Notes: generated from the sequence alone by a model not told the origin. Counted from the first letter of the stretch, positions 9,893-18,695 are shown. The stretch: DNA of 64,000 nt from an uncultured Prevotellaceae bacterium (GCA_946540735.1 CAMNIN010000010.1:1-64000), one strand, 5' to 3'. Numbers and translations: made by a program.

Positions 9893-11566
9893 TTAATATT
9901 CTTCGATGGTCTTGTATTTTTTCCATTGCGAGGCTTTCTTGTAGCTGCCGGCACTGCCGCTCGGCACCTTCAGGATGACTTCCTTGTCGCTGTAGTGCTT
10001 GAGTTCGGGCGGGGTGGGCGACTCGCAGATGATGCGCTGCAGTTTGTCGCATTTGAGGAAGGGCTTCTTGCCGATTTTCTGCAGCGAGGCGGGCAGGGTG
10101 ACCTCCACCAGACTGAGGCAGGAACGGAACACCTCGTTGCCGATGCTGCGGAGCGTCTTGGGGAAGGGCAGGGCCGCAAGCAGGTCGCAGCCTTTGAAGG
10201 CTTCGTCGCCGATGGCGGTCAGTCGGGAGGGGAAGCGGAAGATGGTGATGCCCTTGCAGTCGATGAAGCAACGGGCGGGTAATTCGGTGATGCCTTCGGG
10301 CAGTTGGGGTTTCTGGAAGGCACGGCAGGAGCGGAAACAGTCCTCGCCGAGTTTCCTCAACTGCGACGGCATCCGGAAATCCGCCAATACGAGGCAGTTG
10401 CTGAAGGCAAACGATCCGAAGGCCTGGATGCCGTCGGGCAGGACGATGCGCCGCAGACTCTTGCATCCCGAAAAGGCGTGGCTGGGGATTTCTCTCACCC
10501 CGGCGGGAATGGTGAGTTCCTGGATGCCGGCGCAGTTGCGGAACGCTCCTGTGCCGATGACACTCACGCTGCTGGGGATAACGATGTGTGAGAGACGGCT
10601 GTCCTGGAAAGCGTAGTCGCCGATCTCGCTGACACTTCCGGGGATGGTGTATGCGCCTTGGCGTGCGAGGGGCATTTCGAGCAGCACGGTCTGACCGCGG
10701 TCGTAGAGCACGCCGTCGATGCTGCTGTATTCACGGTTGGCCCTGTCGACAGTGATCTGCTCCAGTTTGGGGGTGGCCCCGGGCAGTCCTCCCTCGATAT
10801 GGGTGTCGCGGGGGATGTGGAGCTGCCGCAACTGTGTGGCGGAGATGCTCCCTTTGCCCAGGGAGCGCAGACCCTCGGGCAGTTCCAGTTCGGTGAGCGG
10901 GCATTCGTAGAAGGCTTGGTCGCCGATGGTCAGCAGACTGTTGGGGAGTTGGATGGTACGCAGCGAGGTGCAGCCTCTGAAGCATTCCTTCCCGATCTCC
11001 TCCAGTCCTTCGGGCAACCAGATGTCCTGCAGTTTGGTGCACCCCTTGAAGGCTTCTTTGTCGATGAATCTCACGCCACGGGGGATTTCCACTTCGTCCA
11101 GACGGTCGCAGCCGGAAAACGTGCGCGGGCCGATGCCGACGAGACGGCGGGGCAGCCGGATGCTGCGCAGATGGGAGGCATTGCTGAACATCCCCTCGTG
11201 GGTCACGTCGCGGTCGTTGTTGTATGAACTTTCTATCGAGGCTCTTGTCAGGTCGATTTCCACATAGTTGTCGATGTGCTTGCCCCGGTCGTCTTGGCAT
11301 GAACTGCGGTTGCAGATGCTGCGGAGCACGTAGGCATCGTCCTTGTTGAGCGCGCCTTCGATGGTGAGCCGCCTCGCCCGTTTCTTCATGTCGGTGGTGA
11401 TGAGGCTTTTCAGGCCCCCTGGCCGGGGATTTCTCACGGTGAGCATGTCGCCATAGAGGCGGGGTCCTTCGTCACGCATTGTCCTTCGCTGTGCCGATAA
11501 AGGTGTGCTCACCAGCCATGCCAGTAAGAGTACGAGTGCCATGTAGAGTTTTCTGTCGGTTTTCAT
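9893..11566 (-). CDS. BspA-like secreted leucine-rich-repeat protein (LRR_5)
   Basis: A 557-aa exported protein. After a signal peptide ending PLSAQ and a region of about 130 residues, it is built of roughly 23-residue LRR_5 repeats of the form GxxAFxxCxxLxxIxLPxxLxxIG (for example IGDEAFKGCDLL, IGTGAFRNCAGI). This is the BspA type known from Prevotella, Tannerella and Treponema surface proteins that bind host or partner proteins. The C-terminus ends with ILKVPSGSAGSYKKASQWKKY, a usual closing module of such proteins. I see no clear sorting tail. It is monocistronic, with several -7 boxes upstream. The ligand is unknown. Confidence 0.9.
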   Translation of the reverse strand: MKTDRKLYMALVLLLAWLVSTPLSAQRRTMRDEGPRLYGDMLTVRNPRPGGLKSLITTDMKKRARRLTIEGALNKDDAYVLRSICNRSSCQDDRGKHIDNYVEIDLTRASIESSYNNDRDVTHEGMFSNASHLRSIRLPRRLVGIGPRTFSGCDRLDEVEIPRGVRFIDKEAFKGCTKLQDIWLPEGLEEIGKECFRGCTSLRTIQLPNSLLTIGDQAFYECPLTELELPEGLRSLGKGSISATQLRQLHIPRDTHIEGGLPGATPKLEQITVDRANREYSSIDGVLYDRGQTVLLEMPLARQGAYTIPGSVSEIGDYAFQDSRLSHIVIPSSVSVIGTGAFRNCAGIQELTIPAGVREIPSHAFSGCKSLRRIVLPDGIQAFGSFAFSNCLVLADFRMPSQLRKLGEDCFRSCRAFQKPQLPEGITELPARCFIDCKGITIFRFPSRLTAIGDEAFKGCDLLAALPFPKTLRSIGNEVFRSCLSLVEVTLPASLQKIGKKPFLKCDKLQRIICESPTPPELKHYSDKEVILKVPSGSAGSYKKASQWKKYKTIEEY

Positions 11567-11597
11567 AACATCATGTTGAATAAGTTGGTAATAGAGG

Positions 11598-11713
11598 CAA
11601 AGTTATTTCGTCTCACAGAGGCAAAGTTACGAAAAATCGAGAGCAGAATGAAATAAATTGATTTATTTCTTATGCCTAGATGGAGGAACTTCGCTGATTT
11701 ATCAGCAAAGTTA
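11598..11713 (-). promoter_or_regulatory. Three minus-strand TAACTTTG boxes upstream of the BspA-like gene
   Basis: CAAAGTTA occurs on the plus strand at 11598-11605, 11622-11629 and 11706-11713, giving three TAACTTTG -7 boxes pointing at the BspA-like gene. The first two lie in a direct repeat AGAGGCAAAGTTA spaced 24 bp apart. The nearest would give a leader of about 25 nt. More than one start site, or a decayed duplication of the promoter, is likely. Confidence 0.5.
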
Positions 11714-11790
11714 CGGAATTAGTTTGTAACAAAAAAGCATTTTTCGATGATTCTTTACAAGCAAAGAACACATCTCCTCATGATTAAATA

Positions 11791-11967
11791 GTAGAGACGT
11801 CACATTGGGGCGTCTCTTTAAGTCACATTGGGGCGTCTCTTTAAGTCACATTGGGGCGTCTCTTTAAGTCACATTGGGGCGTCTCTTTAAGTCACATGGG
11901 GCGTCTCTTTCTTTTGCTCTTATTGGTGGGGGTGTGGTCGGGAGACGCCCCAATGTGACGTCTCTAC
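11791..11967. repeat. Inverted-repeat element copy B with five tandem 23-bp left ends
   Basis: The left end GTAGAGACGTCACATTGGGGCGTCTC is followed by 23-bp tandem units GTCACATTGGGGCGTCTCTTTAA (11799, 11822, 11845, 11868, and a 1-bp-short unit at 11891). A spacer similar to that of copy C and one right end GAGACGCCCCAATGTGACGTCTCTAC (to 11967) follow. It fills the gap between the divergent BspA-like and MerR genes. Confidence 0.85.
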
Positions 11968-12031
11968 ATTTTATTACATGATCCCCGGGCAAAAAACTGC
12001 GGATTCTTTTTGCGTTGCGCCCGATTTATGA

Positions 12032-12039
12032 TAACTTTG
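12032..12039 (+). promoter_or_regulatory. -7 box (TAACTTTG) for the MerR gene
   Basis: TAACTTTG, with a TTTTTG stretch about 19 nt upstream that could serve as the -33 element. It lies 40 nt before ATG 12079 and inside the ORF-track extension that begins at a TTG (12010), which supports the later start. Confidence 0.6.
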
Positions 12040-12078
12040 CATGGGCGAAGCCCAGCTTTTTCATTTACGACGATCATC

Positions 12079-12432
12079 ATGGCATTGAAAACGGACACGA
12101 CAAAGACCAAGAAAATCTATTTCACCATCAAGGAGGTGGCGGCGAAGTTCGGCGTCAACGAGAGCCTGCTGCGCTACTGGGAGACGGAGTTCCCGCATCT
12201 CAAGCCGCAGACCACTGGCAACAAGGTGAGGCAATATACCCAGAAAGACATCGACCAGATCGCCGTCATCTACAACCTGGTGAAGGTGCGTGGCTTCAAG
12301 TTGTCCGCAGCCCGCAAGATGCTCAACGAGAACCGCGACGGCACCGACAAGACGGCTAAGATGCTTGAGAATCTCATCATGGTCAGGGATGAGCTGATGG
12401 CGCTCAAGAAACAACTTGACAGTCTGACCTGA
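12079..12432 (+). CDS. MerR-family transcriptional regulator
   Basis: A 117-aa DNA-binding protein. The winged helix is clear: KIYFTIKEVAAKFGVNESLLRYWETEF, then the recognition segment VRQYTQKDIDQIAVIYNLV, followed by an acidic coiled-coil dimerisation helix to the C-terminus. It has no effector domain and no cysteine cluster, so it belongs to the short MerR-like regulators common in Bacteroidota. Start ATG 12079 is chosen over TTG 12010 because the promoter lies between them and homology begins at the later site. It stands alone between two repeat islands; its target is not evident. Confidence 0.85.
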   Translation: MALKTDTTKTKKIYFTIKEVAAKFGVNESLLRYWETEFPHLKPQTTGNKVRQYTQKDIDQIAVIYNLVKVRGFKLSAARKMLNENRDGTDKTAKMLENLIMVRDELMALKKQLDSLT

Positions 12433-12479
12433 CCAATCTCCACCCGAATAACGGAACAGGATCATTAAGCCCAGCCGTT

Positions 12480-12824
12480 CGGGCGGGATTTGTCATTGTT
12501 GTTCTGTTGTTCGGGCGGATTTGCAATCCGCCCGCATGGAGTTAGCACATTTGCAATGCGCTTATCGGATTACAAATCCGATACTCATTGCAGCGGGATT
12601 ACAAATCCCGCTGAACAAAGGATTTGTGTTGTTCGGGCAGATTTTGTCATTGTTGTTCGGGTCGGATATGTGTTGTTCGGGCGGATTTGCAATCCGCCCG
12701 CATGGAGTTAGCGCATTTGCAATGCGCTTATCGGATTGCAAATCCGATACTCATTGCAGCGGGATTCTTGGACAAGCCAAGCGTCACCCTGCGGGTGCCG
12801 AGCGACAAATCCCGCTGAACAAAG
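12480..12824. repeat. Palindrome array: two copies of a four-hairpin unit
   Basis: Copy a (about 12510-12620) contains four successive palindromes: CGGGCGGATTTGCAATCCGCCCG, a degenerate GCACATTTGCAATGCGC, TCGGATTACAAATCCGA and AGCGGGATTACAAATCCCGCT. Copy b (about 12676-12824) repeats the series, with a perfect second palindrome and a 38-bp insert in the fourth. Stems differ between palindromes while the core TTTGCAA/TTGCAAA/TTACAAA is kept. ORFs called here are shadows of the repeats. Confidence 0.85.
12767..12804. repeat. 38-bp two-hairpin insert within a palindrome loop
   Basis: Copy a reads GCGGGATT-ACAAATCCCGC. Copy b reads the same but with 38 bp (CTTGGACAAGCCAAGCGTCA, then CCCTGCGGGTGCCGAGCG) placed exactly between GATT and ACAA. 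The insert holds two small hairpins, CTTGG/CCAAG and CACCC/GGGTG. The same insert in the same place recurs at 32189-32228 and 53814-53851, with truncated relatives at about 30177, 12824 and 32277. Confidence 0.8.
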
Positions 12825-12856
12825 CCAAGCGTCACCCTGCAGGTGCCGAACGGCAA

Positions 12857-12926
12857 ATTCCGATGCATTCCGATTCATTCCGATCTATTCCGATCCACTC
12901 CGATCTATTCCGCTCCACTCCGATGA
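12857..12926. repeat. Tandem 10-bp repeat, seven units
   Basis: Seven units of ATTCCGATNN or ACTCCGATNN in succession (ATTCCGATGC, ATTCCGATTC, ATTCCGATCT and so on). It follows a partial copy of the hairpin insert and looks like an expansion of the ATTCCGATG end of the palindrome family. Confidence 0.7.
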
Positions 12927-12941
12927 GCGAGCGACATCAAT

Positions 12942-12975
12942 AAAAAATCCGGAGCCTTTCAGCCCCGGATTTTTT
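12942..12975. terminator. Bidirectional intrinsic terminator after SusD
   Basis: AAAAAATCCGG, an 11-nt loop, then CCGGATTTTTT. The stem is flanked by A- and T-runs, so it works in either direction. It lies 17 bp beyond the minus-strand SusD stop. Confidence 0.85.
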
Positions 12976-12992
12976 ATTGGGTGAGCAGGAGT

Positions 12993-15086
12993 TTATTCCT
13001 GTGAGAAACCATAGCCGTTGGTGAAGCCACCGGTCACCATGACATTGGGAGTGAACGGCCAGAAATAGATCGGGGCGGACACGTAGTCATAGTCGAGGAA
13101 CAGGTATTTGTAGTACTCGTCGTCGTTGCTTACGAGGTCTACACCCCAGTTCTCTTTCTTGTAACCGTCAGCCTCCAGAGCGGCAGCCTCCTCAACGCTG
13201 ATGCGGCTGAACAGACCCTTGATGGCCAGGTTGGTGGCGGGGGTCGATGAGCCGTAGCTCAGACCATAAGCCTCCCAGTCGTCGTTCTGTCCGCGCCATC
13301 CGGGATAGAGCACGGGGTCATCTTCCTTGCCGGCGGGTGTCACACCCGTGAGGCGGTAGCCGTAGATGCTCTTGGCGTCGACGAGTTTGGTCCACACATA
13401 GTCGGAGATGACGTTGCCGTTCTCAAACTCATAATAGCCATTGGCCTTCAGGCCATCGATCATCTTGCGGGTCAGTTCCTTCACGGCCTTGATCTTCTCG
13501 CCGATCAGTCCGGTGCGGATCAGGGTGAAGCGACGGTCGCCCTCGCCGGCGAACTCAAAGCCACGCTCGTCGATGATGGCATTGTAGAGAGAGCCCGACT
13601 TGGCGATGAAAGCGTCGGTATTGGCACCGCCATTGGGGAATGCGCGGTTGCGGATGATGTCGAGGTAAGCACGTGCGTTGGTGTTGTCTCCAGTAGCGGC
13701 ACAGGCCTCGGCGTATCCGAGGTAGATCTCAGAGAGGCGCATGTAGGGCTGGTTGATACCGGCCTTGCGCTGGTTGGCTGTCCACACGTTTGACTGGCGG
13801 TTCTCATCCCACTTGTTGCAGGAGATGCCGCCACCGCTGGCCTTGGAGTTGGGCTTGAAGGGGATCAGGCGCTCCGTACCCTTGCCGGTGCTGCCCGTGA
13901 CGGTGCAGGCCACGTCGCGGCGGATGTCTTTCGGATCGAACATGCCATAGTAGAAGGCGGGGTTGATACGGCCCTGGCCGTAAGCCTTGCAAGGATAAGC
14001 GTTCTTGGAGCCACCGTCTGACGGACGGCCGAGAGAATAGCTGCGGGCGTCGTTGCCGCCACCTTGCTGCATTGGTGCCTCGTAGATCGACTCATCGGCA
14101 TAAGCGGCGTCGGCACCATGCATCTGGTTGAAGAAAGTCTCGTAGTTGCTGCTGAAAGTAGCGGTGCTGGGGGTGTCGATGGCTTTCTTGAAGTAGGTCT
14201 TGGCTGTTGCCATGAACGTCTGCCAGTCGGCGCGGCGGCCATAGCTGGCACCGTTGTTGTCGTTGCCTTTCTTCTCGATGGTGAGGGCATTGCCCTTGCC
14301 GTCGACAGCGGGGATGTCGCCGCGGCGGGTCTGGTAGCCACCTGCCTCCAGGGCGATGCGGCCGATCAGACCGTCGACATAGGTCTGCGAGAAGTAGTTC
14401 TTCACACCCGACTCATACTCGGGGCATTTGCCGAGCGGGTACATCAGCGGTTCCACGGCGATCAGGTCGGCCAGGATGACATCGTAGATGGAGTCGCGGG
14501 GTGAGAGACCACCGGCGGCCTCGCCCAGGCGGGCCTGGTAGGGCACGTCGCCCCAGTTCTTGATCAGCTCCCGGTAGGCGGATGCCTTCAGGGCCACTGC
14601 CTCGCCGTAGAGTTGGCTGAGTCCGCTGGGTGCGGTGGCGTTGCCGATCTTCTCGTCGAAGTCGCTCATGTCCTTCACGGCGGTGATGATGGCGTTGGCC
14701 TTGCTGATCACGTTGAACAGCTTGGCGTAGATGTCATCTTCCTTCAGGTAGGAGAGCAGACCATAAGAACCGGCATACTTGCCGTTCTGGTAGAATGACT
14801 CGGGATAGTGACGGCCCGGCTGGTTGCTGAAGGCCTCGGGGTGGCGCATGATGTCGGATCCTGCCACATCGGCGGCATACCACAGACCATCACCGAACAC
14901 ACCGTTCTGCAACACGTCGCGCCATGCCTCGTAAGCACCGTCCATGGCTGCATGGGAAGTCACCATGTTGGAGAAAACGAAATTGGCATCCACTGTCGAT
15001 GGCGACTCGGTCTCAAGATAGTCGTCGCATGAAGCCATGGACAACACGCCAGCCGCACATAATGTGATATATAGTATTTTTTTCAT
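12993..15086 (-). CDS. SusD/RagB family glycan-binding lipoprotein
   Basis: The surface-exposed lid protein that binds glycan and sits on the SusC channel. It has a lipoprotein signal peptide with lipobox Cys at about residue 20 (LSMASCDDYLE), then the SusD start YLETESPSTVDANFVFSN, TPR-like helices, and the C-terminal region with ERGFEFAGEGDRRFTLIR. The length is 697 aa, slightly long for the family. It lies 19 bp downstream of SusC in the usual order and is closed by an intrinsic terminator. The neighbouring CE8 and PL11 genes make a pectic substrate plausible, but the sequence alone does not show it. Confidence 0.95.
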   Translation of the reverse strand: MKKILYITLCAAGVLSMASCDDYLETESPSTVDANFVFSNMVTSHAAMDGAYEAWRDVLQNGVFGDGLWYAADVAGSDIMRHPEAFSNQPGRHYPESFYQNGKYAGSYGLLSYLKEDDIYAKLFNVISKANAIITAVKDMSDFDEKIGNATAPSGLSQLYGEAVALKASAYRELIKNWGDVPYQARLGEAAGGLSPRDSIYDVILADLIAVEPLMYPLGKCPEYESGVKNYFSQTYVDGLIGRIALEAGGYQTRRGDIPAVDGKGNALTIEKKGNDNNGASYGRRADWQTFMATAKTYFKKAIDTPSTATFSSNYETFFNQMHGADAAYADESIYEAPMQQGGGNDARSYSLGRPSDGGSKNAYPCKAYGQGRINPAFYYGMFDPKDIRRDVACTVTGSTGKGTERLIPFKPNSKASGGGISCNKWDENRQSNVWTANQRKAGINQPYMRLSEIYLGYAEACAATGDNTNARAYLDIIRNRAFPNGGANTDAFIAKSGSLYNAIIDERGFEFAGEGDRRFTLIRTGLIGEKIKAVKELTRKMIDGLKANGYYEFENGNVISDYVWTKLVDAKSIYGYRLTGVTPAGKEDDPVLYPGWRGQNDDWEAYGLSYGSSTPATNLAIKGLFSRISVEEAAALEADGYKKENWGVDLVSNDDEYYKYLFLDYDYVSAPIYFWPFTPNVMVTGGFTNGYGFSQE

Positions 15087-15105
15087 GTTGATTCTCCTTG
15101 ATTGA

Positions 15106-18100
15106 TTAGAAAGTTACGTTGATTCCAAAGGTGTAGGAACGGGTCTTGGGATAAGCCTGATAGTCGTAGTAGGGAGTCGGGAAACCGTCGCCACCGGCGG
15201 TGGGGTTGGTGTTCACGTCAGGATCAAGACCGCTGTAGCCTGTGATGCAGAAGAGGTTGGCTCCGGTGAAGTAGACGCGCACGTTGTTGATGCCCACGGG
15301 AGCGAGCCAGGTCTTGGGGAAGGTGTAGCCGATGGTCAGGGTGTTCAGGCGCAGGTAGGAGGCGTCCTCGATGAACTCTGAGGAGGCAAGACCATACTCA
15401 GAATAGGGAAGGGCGTACTTGGCACCGGCGTTGAGCGCTGCCAGGGCTGCGGGCTCTGTCACAGCGAAGATGTTGCCGCTGGCGTCGATGTCGTAGATGC
15501 GGTAGCAGTCCTTCACGATGTCGAGACGGTTGGCACCCAGACTGTTGTCCTTGTCACCCATCATGTCGTGCATGGCATTGGCATTGTACACCTTGCCGCC
15601 GAGCTGGTAAGTGAAGCCCAGCGAGAAGTCGAGGTTCTTGTAGTTGCCGTTGATGTTGAAACCTCCGGTGTGGTGGGGCTGTGTCTTGCCGATGACGGTG
15701 GCATCGCTGTCGTCGACGACTCCATTGCCGTCCACATCCTCGAATTTCACCATGCCGGGGAATGCTGTCTGGCCATCAGCCTTGTGGCCCTTGAAGGCGT
15801 CGGCAGGATAGTTGACTATGCTCTTGATGTCGGGCACACCCTTTTTCAGGGTATAGACACCGTCGCTGTAGTCGAAGTCGTCGAGGGTGTAGTATCCGGC
15901 GCTCTTGAAGCCCTGGATGGTACCTACAGGATAGCCCGGACGGATGATGTAGTCGTAGAAAGGCTTGCGCATGGAGGAGCCCCAGCCGGTGTGTGTGTCG
16001 GGGTTGAGGTCGAGGTCGGGATTGATCTTGTCCACCATGTTGTTGTTGTAGTTGTAGGTGAGGTTGAAGCTCAGTCCGAAGTCCTTGGTGCGCACGGCCT
16101 CGTAGAAGAGGGAGAACTCGATACCTCTGTTGGAGGTCTGGCCTACGTTCTGGTACTGGTAGCTGTAGCCCGTGGAGGGGTCGATAGGCACTTTCATGAG
16201 AATGTCCTTCGTGGTGTTCCAGTAGAAGTCGAGACTGCCGCGGAACTTGCCTCTGAGGAATCCGAAGTCGAGACCGAGGTTGCGTGAGGTGGTGGTCTCC
16301 CAGTTCAGGTCGGGGTTCTTCATCATCTCTCCCGGTTCGAAGACGACCTTGTTGACACCGTCGACACTGATGGTCTTCGATACCCAGGTCTCACGCCAGA
16401 GGGCGGCGTTGATGTTGTCGTTGCCGGAAGTACCATACGAGAGACGCAGCTTCAGGTTGTCGAGCCAGTCGCGTGTGCCCTCCATGAATGCCTCGTCGGA
16501 GATACGCCATGCAGCGGCTGCGGCGGGGAAGTAACCCCAGTGCTTGTTGGGCGCGAAGCGTGAAGAACCGTCGGCGCGGAATGTGGCGGTGAGCAGATAG
16601 CGGCCTAAGTAGGAGTAGTTGATACGGCCGAAGTAGGACATCACGTGCTTGGGCTCGCCGATGACGTTCTCGAATTTGTCGAGTCCCTCGCTGCCCTTGG
16701 TCTTGCCGGTGAAGTTGATCATACCGAATGCCTGGTCCATGGTGAACTCAGCGGGATAGCCGTAGCCGTAGATGGTGTTGTAGTTGGACTTGTCGGCCAG
16801 CATCTCGTAACCCACGAGGAAACCGAGGCTATGGTCTTCGCCGAGTCCCTGTACGTTGTAGTTCAACGTGTTCGACCAGCGGACGCTGTAGCTGTTGTTC
16901 TTGTAGAGCTGTGCTGAGCTGTAGCCCTGGTCGCCTTGTCCGCCGTCCCAGGTGCGGCGCTCCTGCCATCCGCGCATGAGCGAGATCTCGGATTTGGCGA
17001 TAAGGCCCTTGATGATGTTCCAGGTCAGTCCGGTGTTCACTCTCAGACGGTTGATGTCGGTATACTGGTCGTAGTTCTTGGTGTAGTCGAGCGGGTTGCG
17101 TGAGTACTCCACGAATGTGGAGCCCTGTCCCATCTGCGAGGGGTCGGCGTCAGCACCCAGGGGGTTGTCGACAGGGCGGAACTGGTAGGCCGAGGTGGCG
17201 GTGTTGAAACGGGTTCCGCGGAAGCGCATCTCGCTGTAGCGCACGTCGGCGTCCCACTTCAGGTTCTTGGTGATGTCCTGCGAGAACTTGAAGCTGGCGT
17301 TCCAGCGACGGAAACCGGTGTTGATACGGGTGCCGTTGTCGTTCATGTAGTTGACGGAAGCACGGTATTTGGTGCGCTCGGTACCTCCACTCAGTGAGAG
17401 GTCGTGGTTCCAAGTATTTGAGCTGTCCATCAGGTCATCCACCCAGTTGTGGGTCTTCATGCTCTTGTACTCGTTGAGGTGGTTGCCGTATTTGGAGCCC
17501 AGTCCGAAGTATTTGGCCACGTTGTCGCCATACGACTCACCGTAAGCGGTGGCGTAGCTCCAGGTGTGCAGCACGTAGTCGTAGGGGTCGAGCACGTCGA
17601 GCTGGTCGGGCTTCTCCTTGAGCTGGTAGTACATGTTGTACTTCACCTGGGTCTTGCCTTCCTTCGCACTCTTGGTCGTGATGAGGATTACACCGTTGGC
17701 ACCACTGGCACCGTAGATGGCGGTGGAAGCGGCGTCTTTCAGCACGTCGATGGTCTCGATGTCGTCGGCGGGGATGTCGTCGATACGTCCGGTGATGACA
17801 CCGTCGACCACGTAGAGCGGCTCATTCGACTGGGTGATGGACCCACCGCCACGCACCCTGATCGACATGGTGGCTCCTGGACGACCATCCTGTGAGATGA
17901 CCGACACACCAGGAAGCTGGCCCTGAAGGGCTTGGGCTACGTTAGATACCGGGTTCTTGGCGAGTGTCTCACCTGTCACGGAGGCGACGGCTCCGGTCAG
18001 GTCGCGGCGTTTCACGGTGCCGTAACCGATCACCACCACTTCGTCGAGTGACTTGTCGTTTGCCTCGAGGGTGATGGCATAGTTGTTCTGGTTGCCTACC

Positions 18101-18351
18101 TTCACGGTCTTGGTCTGATAACCGATGTAGCTGACCGTGAGGGTCGCTCCGGTGCTGACATCCTGCAACGTGAAGTTGCCGTCGATGTCGGTGATCACAC
18201 CGTTTGATCCTCCCAGAGAGACGGTGGCACCGATGAGCGGGTCGCCTGTCGCGTCTGTAACAGTACCCGTGATGGTCTTCTGGGCGAATGCCCAAAAGCA
18301 GCACAGGCTCAAGCATAAAGCCATAGTGGCTCTTTTGATGGATTGATACAT
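15106..18351 (-). CDS. SusC/RagA family TonB-dependent outer-membrane glycan transporter
   Basis: The outer-membrane channel that imports oligosaccharides with its SusD partner using TonB energy. Order of parts: signal peptide (about 1-23, FWAFAQ), carboxypeptidase-regulatory-like domain (TITGTVTDATGDPLIGATV...), the SusC signature DEVVVIGYGTVKRRDLTGAV, plug domain with ISVRVRGG-type and GRIDDIPADDIETIDVLKDAAS segments, and a 22-strand barrel ending in SYTFGINVTF, a typical aromatic-terminated last strand. The length is 1081 aa. There is no N-terminal STN/sigma-interacting domain, so it is not controlled by a partner anti-sigma factor. Its leader contains a terminator-like hairpin (see 18442-18477). 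Confidence 0.96.
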   Translation of the reverse strand: MYQSIKRATMALCLSLCCFWAFAQKTITGTVTDATGDPLIGATVSLGGSNGVITDIDGNFTLQDVSTGATLTVSYIGYQTKTVKVGNQNNYAITLEANDKSLDEVVVIGYGTVKRRDLTGAVASVTGETLAKNPVSNVAQALQGQLPGVSVISQDGRPGATMSIRVRGGGSITQSNEPLYVVDGVITGRIDDIPADDIETIDVLKDAASTAIYGASGANGVILITTKSAKEGKTQVKYNMYYQLKEKPDQLDVLDPYDYVLHTWSYATAYGESYGDNVAKYFGLGSKYGNHLNEYKSMKTHNWVDDLMDSSNTWNHDLSLSGGTERTKYRASVNYMNDNGTRINTGFRRWNASFKFSQDITKNLKWDADVRYSEMRFRGTRFNTATSAYQFRPVDNPLGADADPSQMGQGSTFVEYSRNPLDYTKNYDQYTDINRLRVNTGLTWNIIKGLIAKSEISLMRGWQERRTWDGGQGDQGYSSAQLYKNNSYSVRWSNTLNYNVQGLGEDHSLGFLVGYEMLADKSNYNTIYGYGYPAEFTMDQAFGMINFTGKTKGSEGLDKFENVIGEPKHVMSYFGRINYSYLGRYLLTATFRADGSSRFAPNKHWGYFPAAAAAWRISDEAFMEGTRDWLDNLKLRLSYGTSGNDNINAALWRETWVSKTISVDGVNKVVFEPGEMMKNPDLNWETTTSRNLGLDFGFLRGKFRGSLDFYWNTTKDILMKVPIDPSTGYSYQYQNVGQTSNRGIEFSLFYEAVRTKDFGLSFNLTYNYNNNMVDKINPDLDLNPDTHTGWGSSMRKPFYDYIIRPGYPVGTIQGFKSAGYYTLDDFDYSDGVYTLKKGVPDIKSIVNYPADAFKGHKADGQTAFPGMVKFEDVDGNGVVDDSDATVIGKTQPHHTGGFNINGNYKNLDFSLGFTYQLGGKVYNANAMHDMMGDKDNSLGANRLDIVKDCYRIYDIDASGNIFAVTEPAALAALNAGAKYALPYSEYGLASSEFIEDASYLRLNTLTIGYTFPKTWLAPVGINNVRVYFTGANLFCITGYSGLDPDVNTNPTAGGDGFPTPYYDYQAYPKTRSYTFGINVTF

Positions 18352-18441
18352 AAACGTTTGTTTTAGTTATACTTAAATGTTGTTAGGTAATATCCGTTTC
18401 TTAGGTACGTAGTTTGTTGGGGTGATGCGCGCCTGTTTCGC

Positions 18442-18477
18442 AAAAAAAAGTGCTATGGACTTCACAGTTGATAGCAC
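18442..18477 (-). promoter_or_regulatory. Intrinsic terminator hairpin inside the SusC leader (possible attenuator)
   Basis: Read on the minus strand: GTGCTATC, a 12-nt inner part with a small ACT/AGT stem, ATAGCAC, then eight T residues. It lies between the putative promoter (TAATTTTG, plus 18518-18525) and the SusC start at 18351, so transcripts meet it before entering the gene. Its location suggests premature termination or a short leader RNA. Confidence 0.65.
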
Positions 18478-18517
18478 TCATAACATAAAAAAAGTATTTA
18501 CTTGTATTCTTATTGTT

Positions 18518-18525
18518 CAAAATTA
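18518..18525 (-). promoter_or_regulatory. -7 box (TAATTTTG) for the SusC-SusD operon
   Basis: The plus strand reads CAAAATTA. It is the only good TAnnTTTG match in the AT-rich gap upstream of SusC and implies a leader of about 160 nt. Confidence 0.55.
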
Positions 18526-18615
18526 CGAACAATTCTTTTGTCCGCATGAATTTTTTATTGAATTTTCTAAAAAATTAAAGAAAATTAAAAGGCGTTAACA
18601 GTCCGCTCCGTTGTT

Positions 18616-18695
18616 GTAGAGACGTCACATTGGGGCGTCTCTTTTTCTTGTTGCCGGGGATGTGGATGGGAGACGCCCCAATGTGACGTCTCTAC
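18616..18695. repeat. Inverted-repeat element copy C (80 bp)
   Basis: GTAGAGACGTCACATTGGGGCGTCTC at the left and GAGACGCCCCAATGTGACGTCTCTAC at the right are a perfect inverted pair. The centre TTGTTGCCGGGGATGTGGATGG is the reverse complement of the centre of copy A. An extra half-end CACATTGGGGCGTCTC follows at about 18703. It lies downstream of the CE8 gene. Confidence 0.85.

Noticed and set aside
11791-11967. CRISPR array, suggested by evenly spaced 23-bp repeats
   Set aside because: The units are directly adjacent without spacers and are pieces of the inverted-repeat element; no cas genes are present.
12490-12984. Small ORFs rich in CGRIxNPxEQ-like words
   Set aside because: They are translations of the palindrome array; similar ORFs appear at every array in several frames.
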